Position numbers and translations under genes: made by a program
Shown: in pieces, positions 9,011 through 15,885 of the stretch
Position numbering within the stretch: position 1 is the first letter of the stretch
Layout of the letters: each line of letters starts with the position of its first letter
The notes under the pieces: model-generated
Told to the model about the DNA's origin: nothing
Seen by the model: only the letters and a program-made list of their open reading frames with translations
Databases searched by the model: none
Source of the DNA: Methanolinea sp. UBA275
GTDB taxonomy: Archaea; Halobacteriota; Methanomicrobia; Methanomicrobiales; Methanospirillaceae
Direction: 5' to 3'
DNA length: 36,753 nucleotides
Assembly: GCA_002506105.1 (NCBI GenBank)
Contig: DAWU01000043.1
Span: 1 to 36,753, forward strand

Positions 9011-9082
9011 CGGACCCAGCGGGAATCGAACCCGCGTCCTTGGGTCCGAAGCCCAAGAGGATATCCTCTACCCCATGGATCC
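9011..9082 (-). tRNA. tRNA-Arg (anticodon UCG)
   Basis: On the minus strand a 72-nt cloverleaf folds with acceptor GGAUCCA/UGGGUCC, discriminator G, T arm with GGTTCGATTCC, and anticodon stem UUGGG/CCCAA around loop CUUCGGA, so the anticodon is UCG (Arg, CGN codons). No CCA is encoded. It is divergent from dcd; the A/T-rich segment at about 9105-9112 probably holds its promoter. Confidence 0.95.
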
Positions 9083-9139
9083 GTCACAGGCATTGGCATG
9101 ATAACCTATTAAGCGTTTTCTGTGGTATTGATCTATACG

Positions 9140-9577
9140 ATGATTCTGTCGTCATCCGAGATCATGAGAAGGCTCCAGAATAGTAGCAATGAAGGGGACC
9201 TGATCATAGACCCATATAGTACTGAATGCCAGCAGCCGGCATCGTATGATCTGAGAGTTGGTGGGGATTTTGTCCTGCCCCCCGGGGTATGTACTCTGGT
9301 GAATTCCCTCGAGAGGGTTGAACTTCCCCCGGATCTCGCGGCAACATTGCGGTGCCGCTCCTCATTTGGAAGGAAGGGGATTCTGGTCACAGCAGGGTTC
9401 GTAGATCCAGGCTTCCGTGGCCAGCTGACGCTCTGTCTGGTCAACATGGGAACCGGGCATCTCACCATCAGGAAATTTGAACGGGTGGTCCAGATGATAC
9501 TCCATGAGGTTACGGACGGGCAGAAAAGTTATTGCGGAAGGTACCAGGACAGCACGGGCGTCATTGAGGCGAGATAA
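9140..9577 (+). CDS. dcd: dCTP deaminase/dUTPase-family protein with altered catalytic site
   Basis: Trimeric dCTP deaminase/dUTPase fold, used to make dUMP for thymidylate synthesis. I chose ATG 9140 because the family starts MILS; an upstream in-frame ATG at 9122 adds six atypical residues. The 145 residues show ASYDLRVG (35-42), RSSFGR (73-78), TAGFVDPGFRGQL (84-96) and the C-terminal GRYQ (133-136) typical of Dcd. In active deaminases the strand after the D-x-G-F/W-x-G motif carries the catalytic Glu (LEF/LEI). Here that position is Cys99 (TLCLVN), so the strand resembles dUTPase. The dUTPase C-terminal Gly-rich motif V is also absent. It may hydrolyse dUTP only, or act differently. The next gene begins directly at its stop. 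Confidence 0.8.
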   Translation: MILSSSEIMRRLQNSSNEGDLIIDPYSTECQQPASYDLRVGGDFVLPPGVCTLVNSLERVELPPDLAATLRCRSSFGRKGILVTAGFVDPGFRGQLTLCLVNMGTGHLTIRKFERVVQMILHEVTDGQKSYCGRYQDSTGVIEAR

Positions 9578-10525
9578 ATGATCCGAACAGAACGCAAGTA
9601 TATCGAGATCCTGCGGATCCTCAAGGAGCACAGGGAACCGGTCGGTGCAAAACGCCTCTCGGAGCTGATGGCCGAACGCGGTTTTGTCCTGAGCAATCGT
9701 GCAGTCCAGTATTACCTGCGGTACCTTGATGACGTGGGGTTCACCGAGAAGGTCGGGAATATGGGGCGGATCCTCACGCCCTATGGTCTTGAGGAGACGG
9801 AGAGTGCTCTTGTCGGGGACAGGATAGGGTTCATCATCTCAAAGCTCGAACGTCTTGCGTTCCGGAGCACATTTGACCCCGAGACAAGCACTGGGGATAT
9901 TGTATACAATCTCTCCATCGTCCCCAATGAGAGGCTCCCTGATGCAACCAGCGCATTTGACGAAGTGATCGCAGCGCGATGCGGATTTTTCTCCGGGTAT
10001 CGGGTCATCGACAGGGACCCCCGCATTCCCCCAGGCAGCGCGGGGATTATGACGATCTGCAGTATCACGATGGATGGTGTATTCCAGCGCAGAGGGATTC
10101 CGGTGAGGATGGCCTATGGAGGTCGCCTGGCTATCCAGCACGGAGAAGCAACCCGCTTTGTCGATCTCATAGGCTACCGGGGCACGACTATCGACCCTCT
10201 CCAGCTCTTCATCTCTGCTGGCCTCACATCGTTTTCATCTCTCGTATCGAGCGGATCGGGCACGGTTCTCGCAAATGTACGCGAGATCCCGGCTCTGGCA
10301 GAGGGGAATGCCCGAGAGGTGGCCGCACAGATGAAAAAAGCAGGTTTCGTGTTCCCCGTCGGTATGGGTACCTCAGTCTTCAACCTTGTGACGGATCCTT
10401 ACCGCCTCTCCATAGTGGCCTTTTCGGGTATGAATTACATCGCGAATACGTTTGAGAAAGGAATTCCCATCAGGACAGAGATCGGAGCGGGAAACATACC
10501 GTTCTCACGGATCCTCCAGGACTGA
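9578..10525 (+). CDS. nrpR: NrpR-type transcriptional repressor of nitrogen genes
   Basis: NrpR represses nif/glnA-type promoters in methanogens and is released by 2-oxoglutarate. The 315 residues consist of an N-terminal winged helix (about 1-72; SELMAERGFVLSNRAVQYYLRYLDDVG includes the recognition helix) and one NrpR regulatory domain (DUF128, about 75-315). Methanococcus NrpR has two regulatory domains in one chain, while Methanosarcina splits them between NrpRI and NrpRII. This protein matches the NrpRI plan, so a partner elsewhere would be expected. Its ATG follows the dcd stop with no gap, implying co-transcription. A weak T5 run at about 10541 may end the transcript. Confidence 0.9.
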   Translation: MIRTERKYIEILRILKEHREPVGAKRLSELMAERGFVLSNRAVQYYLRYLDDVGFTEKVGNMGRILTPYGLEETESALVGDRIGFIISKLERLAFRSTFDPETSTGDIVYNLSIVPNERLPDATSAFDEVIAARCGFFSGYRVIDRDPRIPPGSAGIMTICSITMDGVFQRRGIPVRMAYGGRLAIQHGEATRFVDLIGYRGTTIDPLQLFISAGLTSFSSLVSSGSGTVLANVREIPALAEGNAREVAAQMKKAGFVFPVGMGTSVFNLVTDPYRLSIVAFSGMNYIANTFEKGIPIRTEIGAGNIPFSRILQD

Positions 10526-10572
10526 TAGCATTCAGCCAATCCTTTTTGGAAAACGAAGCGATTTCCCGGGAT

Positions 10573-11790
10573 TCAAAGAATAATTGTGGCATCTCCGGGA
10601 TCGCCGGCAGACACGTCTTCGGGCTTACCCGCGTCCTCACTTTTCACCCGTTCACGGATGTTGCGAAGTTCTTCCACCCTTGAGAGGGTGTCCATACCTG
10701 CAAGAATGATAAAAACACCGAGGAAGCGGCTCCCTTTTACCGGATAATCCCCTGATCTCAGTTCCAGCCCCTGAATGGTGCGATCAATCCATTTTCTCAC
10801 TGTCATGAAACCCTTCATGCTCATCTCGAGTGGGTGGCCTGCGATCAGAATAAGGGCTTTTTTAGCCTTTTCAAGTTCCACAGGGGTTGACATCTCATCA
10901 TACACAGCCCTTCTTGCAAGATTCACTACCCTCGAGGCTTTCATGTGTTGATCATCTACGGCTGGCGCCCCGGGCCGGATCTTTGCAAGAATGTCAAGGG
11001 ATCCCTCTTCGGCAATCTCGTCACGAGCGTATCCGATGGTGATGAGTCCCATACCCTCCATCGTGTTAATGATCTCCCCGGCATCGAGTACGACCTGGGG
11101 TTGATTCGAGAGATACCTGTCAGAATATTCGCCAGCCCTGAACAGGAGTGTTATCCGGCGTGCAATGAGGTCATTCATACCAGTATAGAACCTCTCTGTC
11201 GCAGTTAAGGGAGGCGGCGGGGCTGATTTCCGTCCTATCAGACTGGCGAGATCAACCGGCCTTACAGGGCTGTCATCACATTGCATGAGTGATTTCTTTC
11301 CCTGCCATGACTCATTATCAAAGAGAATCACACCATCAAGAGCAGCAAGAAGCTGGTCAAGCTGGTCTGCCGCAGTCCTGGCACGTTCGTCCCCCTCCCT
11401 CCGGCAGGGCAGTGTGCAGAGGCCGAAGATGGGTTCGCTGACAGACTTTTTCAGATATTCTGCCAGGTGAGGCGCGGTCCCTGCAAGAGTCCCGCCTAAT
11501 CCCATAGACAGGAAGAGCGCATCAATATCCCCGTCGTCCAGCGACTGGAGCCTTGCGAGTATCTCCTCAGATGGGAGGTATGATGCAAGATCTCCATGAT
11601 GGGATAGATCCAGCGGCTGGAAAAATATCCTCTTGTCAGGAGGCACGACCTGGAGTGAATTCAATCGCTCGGCGTCGCTATCGACAGCCATCCCGTCAAT
11701 GCACCTGGATTGATTTCTGATATCGTGGGCGTACAGCTGGTCTACTATTTTGCAGCCTGCACCACCCAATCCAACGGTGAGTATGCGCAT
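10573..11790 (-). CDS. CetZ/FtsZ-like tubulin-superfamily GTPase homologue
   Basis: The 405 residues begin with the tubulin/FtsZ nucleotide-binding loop (VGLGGAGCKI, 6-15) and AVDSDAERLN (35-44), equivalent to the FtsZ/CetZ AVNTD.Q.L strand. The tubulin signature, normally GGGTG(T/S)G, reads GLGGTLAGT at 97-105, so the phosphate loop is degenerate. The C-terminal half is poorly conserved, with an acidic, flexible end. CetZ proteins control cell shape in haloarchaea and many methanogens have related non-canonical FtsZ homologues; division or shape control here is inferred. A TATA-like box on the minus strand (11809-11817) sits about 22 bp before the ATG, so translation is probably leaderless. 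It is convergent with nrpR. Confidence 0.75.
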   Translation of the reverse strand: MRILTVGLGGAGCKIVDQLYAHDIRNQSRCIDGMAVDSDAERLNSLQVVPPDKRIFFQPLDLSHHGDLASYLPSEEILARLQSLDDGDIDALFLSMGLGGTLAGTAPHLAEYLKKSVSEPIFGLCTLPCRREGDERARTAADQLDQLLAALDGVILFDNESWQGKKSLMQCDDSPVRPVDLASLIGRKSAPPPPLTATERFYTGMNDLIARRITLLFRAGEYSDRYLSNQPQVVLDAGEIINTMEGMGLITIGYARDEIAEEGSLDILAKIRPGAPAVDDQHMKASRVVNLARRAVYDEMSTPVELEKAKKALILIAGHPLEMSMKGFMTVRKWIDRTIQGLELRSGDYPVKGSRFLGVFIILAGMDTLSRVEELRNIRERVKSEDAGKPEDVSAGDPGDATIIL

Positions 11791-12220
11791 AGTCTGTTCT
11801 GGTCCCTCTATTTTATGCTGGTGTTGGAAGAGCCAGGGAAAGGGAAATGGATTGTTGAGTATTCCATGGACTGGCGGAAATGCTAATTTTACTCTCCACT
11901 TCCTTTTGGTCCTCTATTCCCTGGTACTCGCTTCATGTGAATTTTTCCCTGTTATAATAAAGCACTTCTGTTGTCCCGGGCGATCAGGGACTCGTACAGA
12001 TGTCAGGAGAGAACCAAAGCGCGGTACTTCATATTCGCGTTTCATCATGACGCCCTCCGGACAGAAAAGGGCATCGAAGGGTAATCCTCTTCCCTAGCTA
12101 CGAAATCTCCGTGCGTTATGGATAAATTAGGGGTATGCTTCGCTTATCGGGGCCCAATTCAGGGCTCTTTTACGGTGATTCCCTGTGTAACCTCACATTC
12201 TCAGGAAAAAAATGATAATG
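11791..12220. other. Intergenic region between cetZ-like gene and mer promoter
   Basis: No convincing coding frame. TTATAATA at 11952-11959 resembles a TATA box, GTCCC/GGGAC (11973-11977 with 11987-11991) can pair, and a hairpin plus T4 lies at 12150-12171. Together these could bound a small RNA of about 190 nt, but no known family is recognisable. Confidence 0.4.
12150..12171 (+). terminator. Terminator-like hairpin upstream of mer
   Basis: GGGCCC (12150-12155) pairs with GGGCTC (12162-12167, one G-U) across a 6-nt loop and is followed by TTTT. No plus-strand protein gene precedes it within 1.6 kb. Confidence 0.35.
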
Positions 12221-12229
12221 TATTTAAAT
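12221..12229 (+). promoter_or_regulatory. TATA box of mer
   Basis: TATTTAAAT centred near 12225 would set transcription at about 12250, directly before the GAGGTGA ribosome binding site. It therefore excludes the ATG at 12212 as the real start. Confidence 0.65.
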
Positions 12230-12265
12230 CTACGTTCGATATTATTCCATGAGGTGAAAGTACCT

Positions 12266-13255
12266 TTGACAACCTATGGAATAGAATTTGTGCCTGGCAA
12301 TGTGAATGTCAAGCAGGTGGTCAATTTCTGTAAACTCGCAGAGTCTAAGGACATTGACTACGCGTGGATCACCAACCACTACAACAACCGCCACTGCTAC
12401 CCCACTCTTGCCGCCATCGCTCAGGCGACCACCAGCCTGAAGATGGGCCCGGGGATCATGAACGCTTTTACTGACACCCCCGCAGCCATTGCCTCGTTTG
12501 CCTGTACGCTGAACGAGATCTCCGACGGGCGTGCAGTGCTTGGTATCGGACCCGGTGACCTGTCGACTCTTCCGAAACTTGCGATCAACCCGGTTAAACC
12601 GGTCGGCCGGCTCGGCGAGGCCGTGACCCAGATCCGCAAGCTGTGTGCGGGAGAGGAGATCAAGAAGTCAGGACTGGAGTTCTTCGATTACAACGGTGCC
12701 AAGCTGACCGGTGTGACCCTCCCTGGCAAGAAGGGAATCCCGGTGTACATCGGCGCACAGGGCCCCAAGGTCCTTGAGCTTGCAGGAACCATCGGGGACG
12801 GTGCTCTGATCAACGCATCCAACCCGAAGGACTTCGCTGTTGCCATCCCGATCATCAAGGCTGCCTGCGATAAGGTAGGCAAGAAGAGCTTTGATGTGGG
12901 TGCCTACACTGCAATGTCCATCGACATGAACGAGAAGAAGGCCCGGAACGCCGCCAAGATCGTTGCCGCATTCATCGCAGCAGGATCCCCGCCTGAGCTG
13001 CTCCAGCGCCACGGCCTGGATGCTGCAAAGGTGGCAAACATCAAGGCAGCCCTGGCCAAGTTCGACTTCAAGACCGCCGGAGAGAACGTGGATGACAAGA
13101 CCATCGATGCCTTCACCATCGCCGGAACACCAGACCAGGTGAAGCAGAAGTGCGAGGGCTTAACCAAGGCCGGTGTCACCCAGATCATCTTCGGATCCCC
13201 GCTTGGGCCGGACATGACCACTTCCATCCGCCTGCTCGGCAAGTATATCGTCTGA
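12266..13255 (+). CDS. mer: F420-dependent 5,10-methylenetetrahydromethanopterin reductase
   Basis: Reduces methylene- to methyl-tetrahydromethanopterin with F420H2 in CO2-reducing methanogenesis; cytoplasmic, bacterial-luciferase-like TIM barrel. The start is the TTG at 12266: GAGGTGA (12251-12257) lies 8 nt upstream, the TATA box at 12221-12229 precedes both, and the protein then begins TTYGIEFVP like other Mer proteins. The 329 residues include AWITNHYNNR, LGIGPGDLSTL, YIGAQGPKVLELAGTIGDG and GALINASNPKDF, all Mer signatures, and the usual GSPLGPD near the C-terminus. Codon use is strongly biased, as in mtd and the S-layer gene, indicating high expression. It is monocistronic, followed by T9. 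Confidence 0.97.
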   Translation: MTTYGIEFVPGNVNVKQVVNFCKLAESKDIDYAWITNHYNNRHCYPTLAAIAQATTSLKMGPGIMNAFTDTPAAIASFACTLNEISDGRAVLGIGPGDLSTLPKLAINPVKPVGRLGEAVTQIRKLCAGEEIKKSGLEFFDYNGAKLTGVTLPGKKGIPVYIGAQGPKVLELAGTIGDGALINASNPKDFAVAIPIIKAACDKVGKKSFDVGAYTAMSIDMNEKKARNAAKIVAAFIAAGSPPELLQRHGLDAAKVANIKAALAKFDFKTAGENVDDKTIDAFTIAGTPDQVKQKCEGLTKAGVTQIIFGSPLGPDMTTSIRLLGKYIV

Positions 13256-13283
13256 ACGAGTCACGCTGAGCACCAGTCTTCAC

Positions 13284-13292
13284 TTTTTTTTT
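13284..13292 (+). terminator. T9 terminator after mer
   Basis: Nine consecutive T about 30 nt after the mer stop, a strong archaeal-type terminator. Confidence 0.65.
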
Positions 13293-13341
13293 CATTTTCA
13301 CAGAACAGGGATATCCAGAATCCCGCAACGAACGAAGGTCC

Positions 13342-14271
13342 ATGTTCAGTACAACAACGATCCGGTCCGGGAGTGGTGTGATCGAGCTACGGGAAGAACG
13401 CATCTCCGGCCTCCGGTGCAAGATATCCCCTGAAAGGATCAATAGAAGGCTTGATGTTGCCTATGTTTCTCCGCCCCAGCAGGTTCCATGCCCGTTCTGC
13501 CCCGAGCAGGTGGAGAAGGTAACTCCCTGCTTCGCGGATGGTACCCGGATAAGGGTTGGGGAGAGCCTCACGTTCCCCAACCTCTTTCCATTTGCTGAAT
13601 GGCATACCGTGACAGTAATCACCCGGGCTCACCAAGTAAGTGAATTCGAACCCTGGCAATTGCAGGATGCATTCAGGGGACAATTGGCCTCTCTTTTGCA
13701 GTGTGATGGCTATCCCAGCCTCAACTGGAATTACCTAACCTCTGCGGGAGCATCAATTGAGCATCCTCACCTGCAGGGGATGGTTGATCGCCGCCCGTCA
13801 GCCCTGGCTGAACGATACATAAAAGGGAGCTACAAATACCTGATGAGGCACGGACGGTCATACTGGGATGACCTCGTTGAGAAAGAACGCCAGAGTTCGC
13901 GGTTCCTCTTCGGCGAGGAGATCATCTGGCTCGCCCAGGCAGTTCCCCTCGGGGAGCGTGAAATCAGGGCAATTCTGCCTTGTTCAGGTATTGATGATTT
14001 TGAGCAGTACCTGGATCAATTTGTGGAGGGACTCCTCTCGGTAATTGCCATGTACAGGAGTCTTGGAACCCATGCCTATAACATGTCCATCTTTTTCGAT
14101 CGGAAGGAGTCTTCTCGTGGCTTTTCAGCATTCTGTTCGATCATCTCCCGGATGAATCCCAATGCAACCTCCCTAAGCGATACCGCATTCATGGAACGGC
14201 TCCACCAGGAACCGGTCATCCTGACTCTTCCCGAGGACCTTGCCTCTTTTTACAACAAAGGTCGGGCCTAG
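13342..14271 (+). CDS. Galactose-1-phosphate uridylyltransferase-like (HIT superfamily) protein
   Basis: The 309 residues have a C-x2-C pair (CPFC, 50-53), as in the zinc site of GalT, and SIEHPHLQG around His141 and His143, matching the HPH-Q nucleotidyl-transfer motif of the GalT/HIT branch. FPNLFPFAEWHTVTVIT (78-94) is the usual GalT-type core strand. The substrate is unknown: archaeal members may be sugar-1-phosphate nucleotidylyltransferases or ADP-sulfurylase/Ap4A-phosphorylase-like enzymes. It lies between mer (upstream, same strand) and mtd (convergent). Its own promoter is unclear, and codon use is ordinary compared with the flanking methanogenesis genes. The transferase fold is fairly sure, the substrate is not. 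Confidence 0.75.
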   Translation: MFSTTTIRSGSGVIELREERISGLRCKISPERINRRLDVAYVSPPQQVPCPFCPEQVEKVTPCFADGTRIRVGESLTFPNLFPFAEWHTVTVITRAHQVSEFEPWQLQDAFRGQLASLLQCDGYPSLNWNYLTSAGASIEHPHLQGMVDRRPSALAERYIKGSYKYLMRHGRSYWDDLVEKERQSSRFLFGEEIIWLAQAVPLGEREIRAILPCSGIDDFEQYLDQFVEGLLSVIAMYRSLGTHAYNMSIFFDRKESSRGFSAFCSIISRMNPNATSLSDTAFMERLHQEPVILTLPEDLASFYNKGRA

Positions 14272-14354
14272 AGATGCAGGAATACTCTTTCCCGGGCTAG
14301 TCTATTCAGATATAGACAACGAGAACGAGAGCCGGTAACCTGCCAAAGAATCAG

Positions 14355-14365
14355 AAAAGAAAAAA
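14355..14365 (-). terminator. T-rich terminator of mtd
   Basis: On the minus strand CCC is followed by T6, C and T4 immediately after the mtd stop (plus-strand A runs at 14355-14365). Confidence 0.55.
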
Positions 14366-14368
14366 GGG

Positions 14369-15208
14369 TTACTCGGGTTTGCTGATCAGCTTGGTCTTGG
14401 AGACGATGACGCCATCCTTCTTGTGGGGCTTCCGGATCACACCGTCAACGCTCTTCTCAAGCTCCCTGGCTTCGTCACACAGGACGGCAGCAACCCTCAT
14501 CATCTCATGGGCGCTGGAAACAATGGGGATGTACTTCTCCCATTCCTTTGTCATGAAGCAGCCCTTTACGTTGACCATTGCCACCGCTGAGGCTATCTCA
14601 AACGCTGCACGGGCCTTTGCCATTGCGTAAGGGTTCGTGAACTCCCCGTCAACAGCCTTGTCAGACGTGATCACGAGTTTGGGCATCACTACTTCAGCAC
14701 CCTTCTTGCCGGCCTTGATCTGGTCAGTTACGCCGTCGAGGGCATTCTGGAGTTTCCTGAATGCACCTGTGATTGCCAGGACCTTCACAAGGTTCCCGTT
14801 ATAGTCGGCCATTTCGATGGGGTCCAGGAATTCCCTGCGGGCGCCGATCATGGCGTCTGCCTTCATGATGATGTAGCCGAACTTCCCGTCCTTGATCTCG
14901 GCCCATTCCTTCTTGGTCGTCACATCGTCGGTGATGAAGAGAGTAGGGATACCGGCTGCAGCGAGTTGCTCGCGGGCGCCTGTAGGTCCTGGCAGTACTC
15001 CATTCGGGGATACAACAATACAGTAATCGGGTTTCCATGCCTTCAGAACGGAGACAACACGGTCAACATCTGCCGGCTCGAGTTTTGTACCGCTCGTGGC
15101 CATGAATGTCTGCATGTCTTCACGGTCGGCCCTCTCGTCCAGGAGGAGCTCAGCCATGACTCCACTGGCGATATTACCTAATTTGGCAACTCCTACTTTC
15201 ACTACCAT
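14369..15208 (-). CDS. mtd: F420-dependent methylenetetrahydromethanopterin dehydrogenase
   Basis: Reversibly reduces methenyl- to methylene-tetrahydromethanopterin with F420H2, the step before Mer. The start ATG at 15208 is set by GAGGTG 6 nt upstream and the family N-terminus MVVKVGVAKLGNIASG; three more in-frame codons upstream overlap the Shine-Dalgarno. The 279 residues match Mtd length and carry CIVVSPNG.LPGPTGARE, DDVTTKKEW and KADAMIGARREFLDP, the pterin/F420 cleft blocks. Highly biased codons indicate strong expression. It is monocistronic and divergent from tfx, with a TATA box at 15257-15266. Confidence 0.97.
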   Translation of the reverse strand: MVVKVGVAKLGNIASGVMAELLLDERADREDMQTFMATSGTKLEPADVDRVVSVLKAWKPDYCIVVSPNGVLPGPTGAREQLAAAGIPTLFITDDVTTKKEWAEIKDGKFGYIIMKADAMIGARREFLDPIEMADYNGNLVKVLAITGAFRKLQNALDGVTDQIKAGKKGAEVVMPKLVITSDKAVDGEFTNPYAMAKARAAFEIASAVAMVNVKGCFMTKEWEKYIPIVSSAHEMMRVAAVLCDEARELEKSVDGVIRKPHKKDGVIVSKTKLISKPE

Positions 15209-15256
15209 GTAATACACCTCATTGTTTGTTTTAACAGGTTACTATCAGCCGGTACT

Positions 15257-15266
15257 CATATAAACG
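15257..15266 (-). promoter_or_regulatory. TATA box of mtd
   Basis: On the minus strand CGTTTATATG lies about 50 bp before the mtd ATG, predicting transcription from about 15233 and a leader of about 25 nt containing GAGGTG. The intergenic region shared with tfx (15209-15423) also has long A and T runs at 15279-15295. Confidence 0.6.
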
Positions 15267-15423
15267 TTTTGAAATCTTTTTTTTGTAAAAAAAAGGCAAA
15301 ATTCGCGTTTGATCTTGAATTGGAGAATAGGTTGTTTTCTGCGCGAGGGAGTGCCAGCCAGTCTCTCTTTGATGAGATAATGTTAACGAAAAGTGTTTAA
15401 ATCCGTATGACTTATGGAGTTGT

Positions 15424-15828
15424 ATGAAAGACGGGCTGCTGACTGGTCGGCAGAAAGAAGTACTCCGTTACCGAAAACAAGGCCTTACACAGCAGCAAAT
15501 CGCGGACATCATTCACACCTCGAAAGCAAATGTGTGCACGATTGAAAAATCGGCCGTGGAAAACGTGAAAAGGGCCAGGGAGACGCTCGAATTCCTCTAC
15601 ACACTTGATGCAACCCATCTCTGCACCATCAAGGTGGAAACGGACCTTCTTGATGTTGCGCCATACATATACCAGGAAGCCGAGAAGATTGGTATCAAGG
15701 TGAAGTACGATACCATATCTCTCATCAACAAGTTACGTGACGCGGTCCCGGAGCGCTTCAAGGCCAGGTTTGTCAAAGAAAATGTCGAGGTCTATATCAA
15801 CGAGGAAGGGGAGCTCTATTTTGGATGA
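15424..15828 (+). CDS. Tfx-family DNA-binding protein
   Basis: The 134 residues have an N-terminal helix-turn-helix (about 5-50: LTGRQKEVLRYRKQGLTQQQIADIIHTSKANV) followed by the Tfx-specific C-terminal domain (about 65-134: YIYQEAEKIGIKVKYDT, then YINEEGELYFG). The founding member, from Methanothermobacter, binds downstream of the fmdECB (molybdenum formylmethanofuran dehydrogenase) promoter, so the family is tied to methanogenesis gene control. Here the gene is divergent from mtd across 215 bp. TTTAAAT at 15395-15402 sits about 26 bp before the ATG, suggesting a leaderless message. Confidence 0.9.
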   Translation: MKDGLLTGRQKEVLRYRKQGLTQQQIADIIHTSKANVCTIEKSAVENVKRARETLEFLYTLDATHLCTIKVETDLLDVAPYIYQEAEKIGIKVKYDTISLINKLRDAVPERFKARFVKENVEVYINEEGELYFG

Positions 15829-15829
15829 G

Positions 15830-15848
15830 CCTTCCCTCATTGGGAAGG
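15830..15848 (+). repeat. Inverted repeat between tfx and the RNA promoter
   Basis: Perfect 7-bp arms CCTTCCC and GGGAAGG with loop TCATT begin two bases after the tfx stop. The repeat could help end the tfx message or mark a protein site just upstream of the next TATA box; no T run follows. Confidence 0.5.
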
Positions 15849-15856
15849 GAAGAAGG

Positions 15857-15864
15857 TTTATATT
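15857..15864 (+). promoter_or_regulatory. Strong TATA box of the structured RNA
   Basis: TTTATATT, preceded by purine-rich GGGAAGAAGG that could serve as a BRE, predicts transcription from about 15884-15888. It fits the start of the hairpin region and no protein gene. Confidence 0.65.
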
Positions 15865-15885
15865 CATTTCTCTCTTATAATACTG

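Noticed and set aside
11750..12097. 115-codon frame upstream of mer
   Set aside because: Begins antisense inside the cetZ-like gene, no ribosome site, and unlike any protein family.
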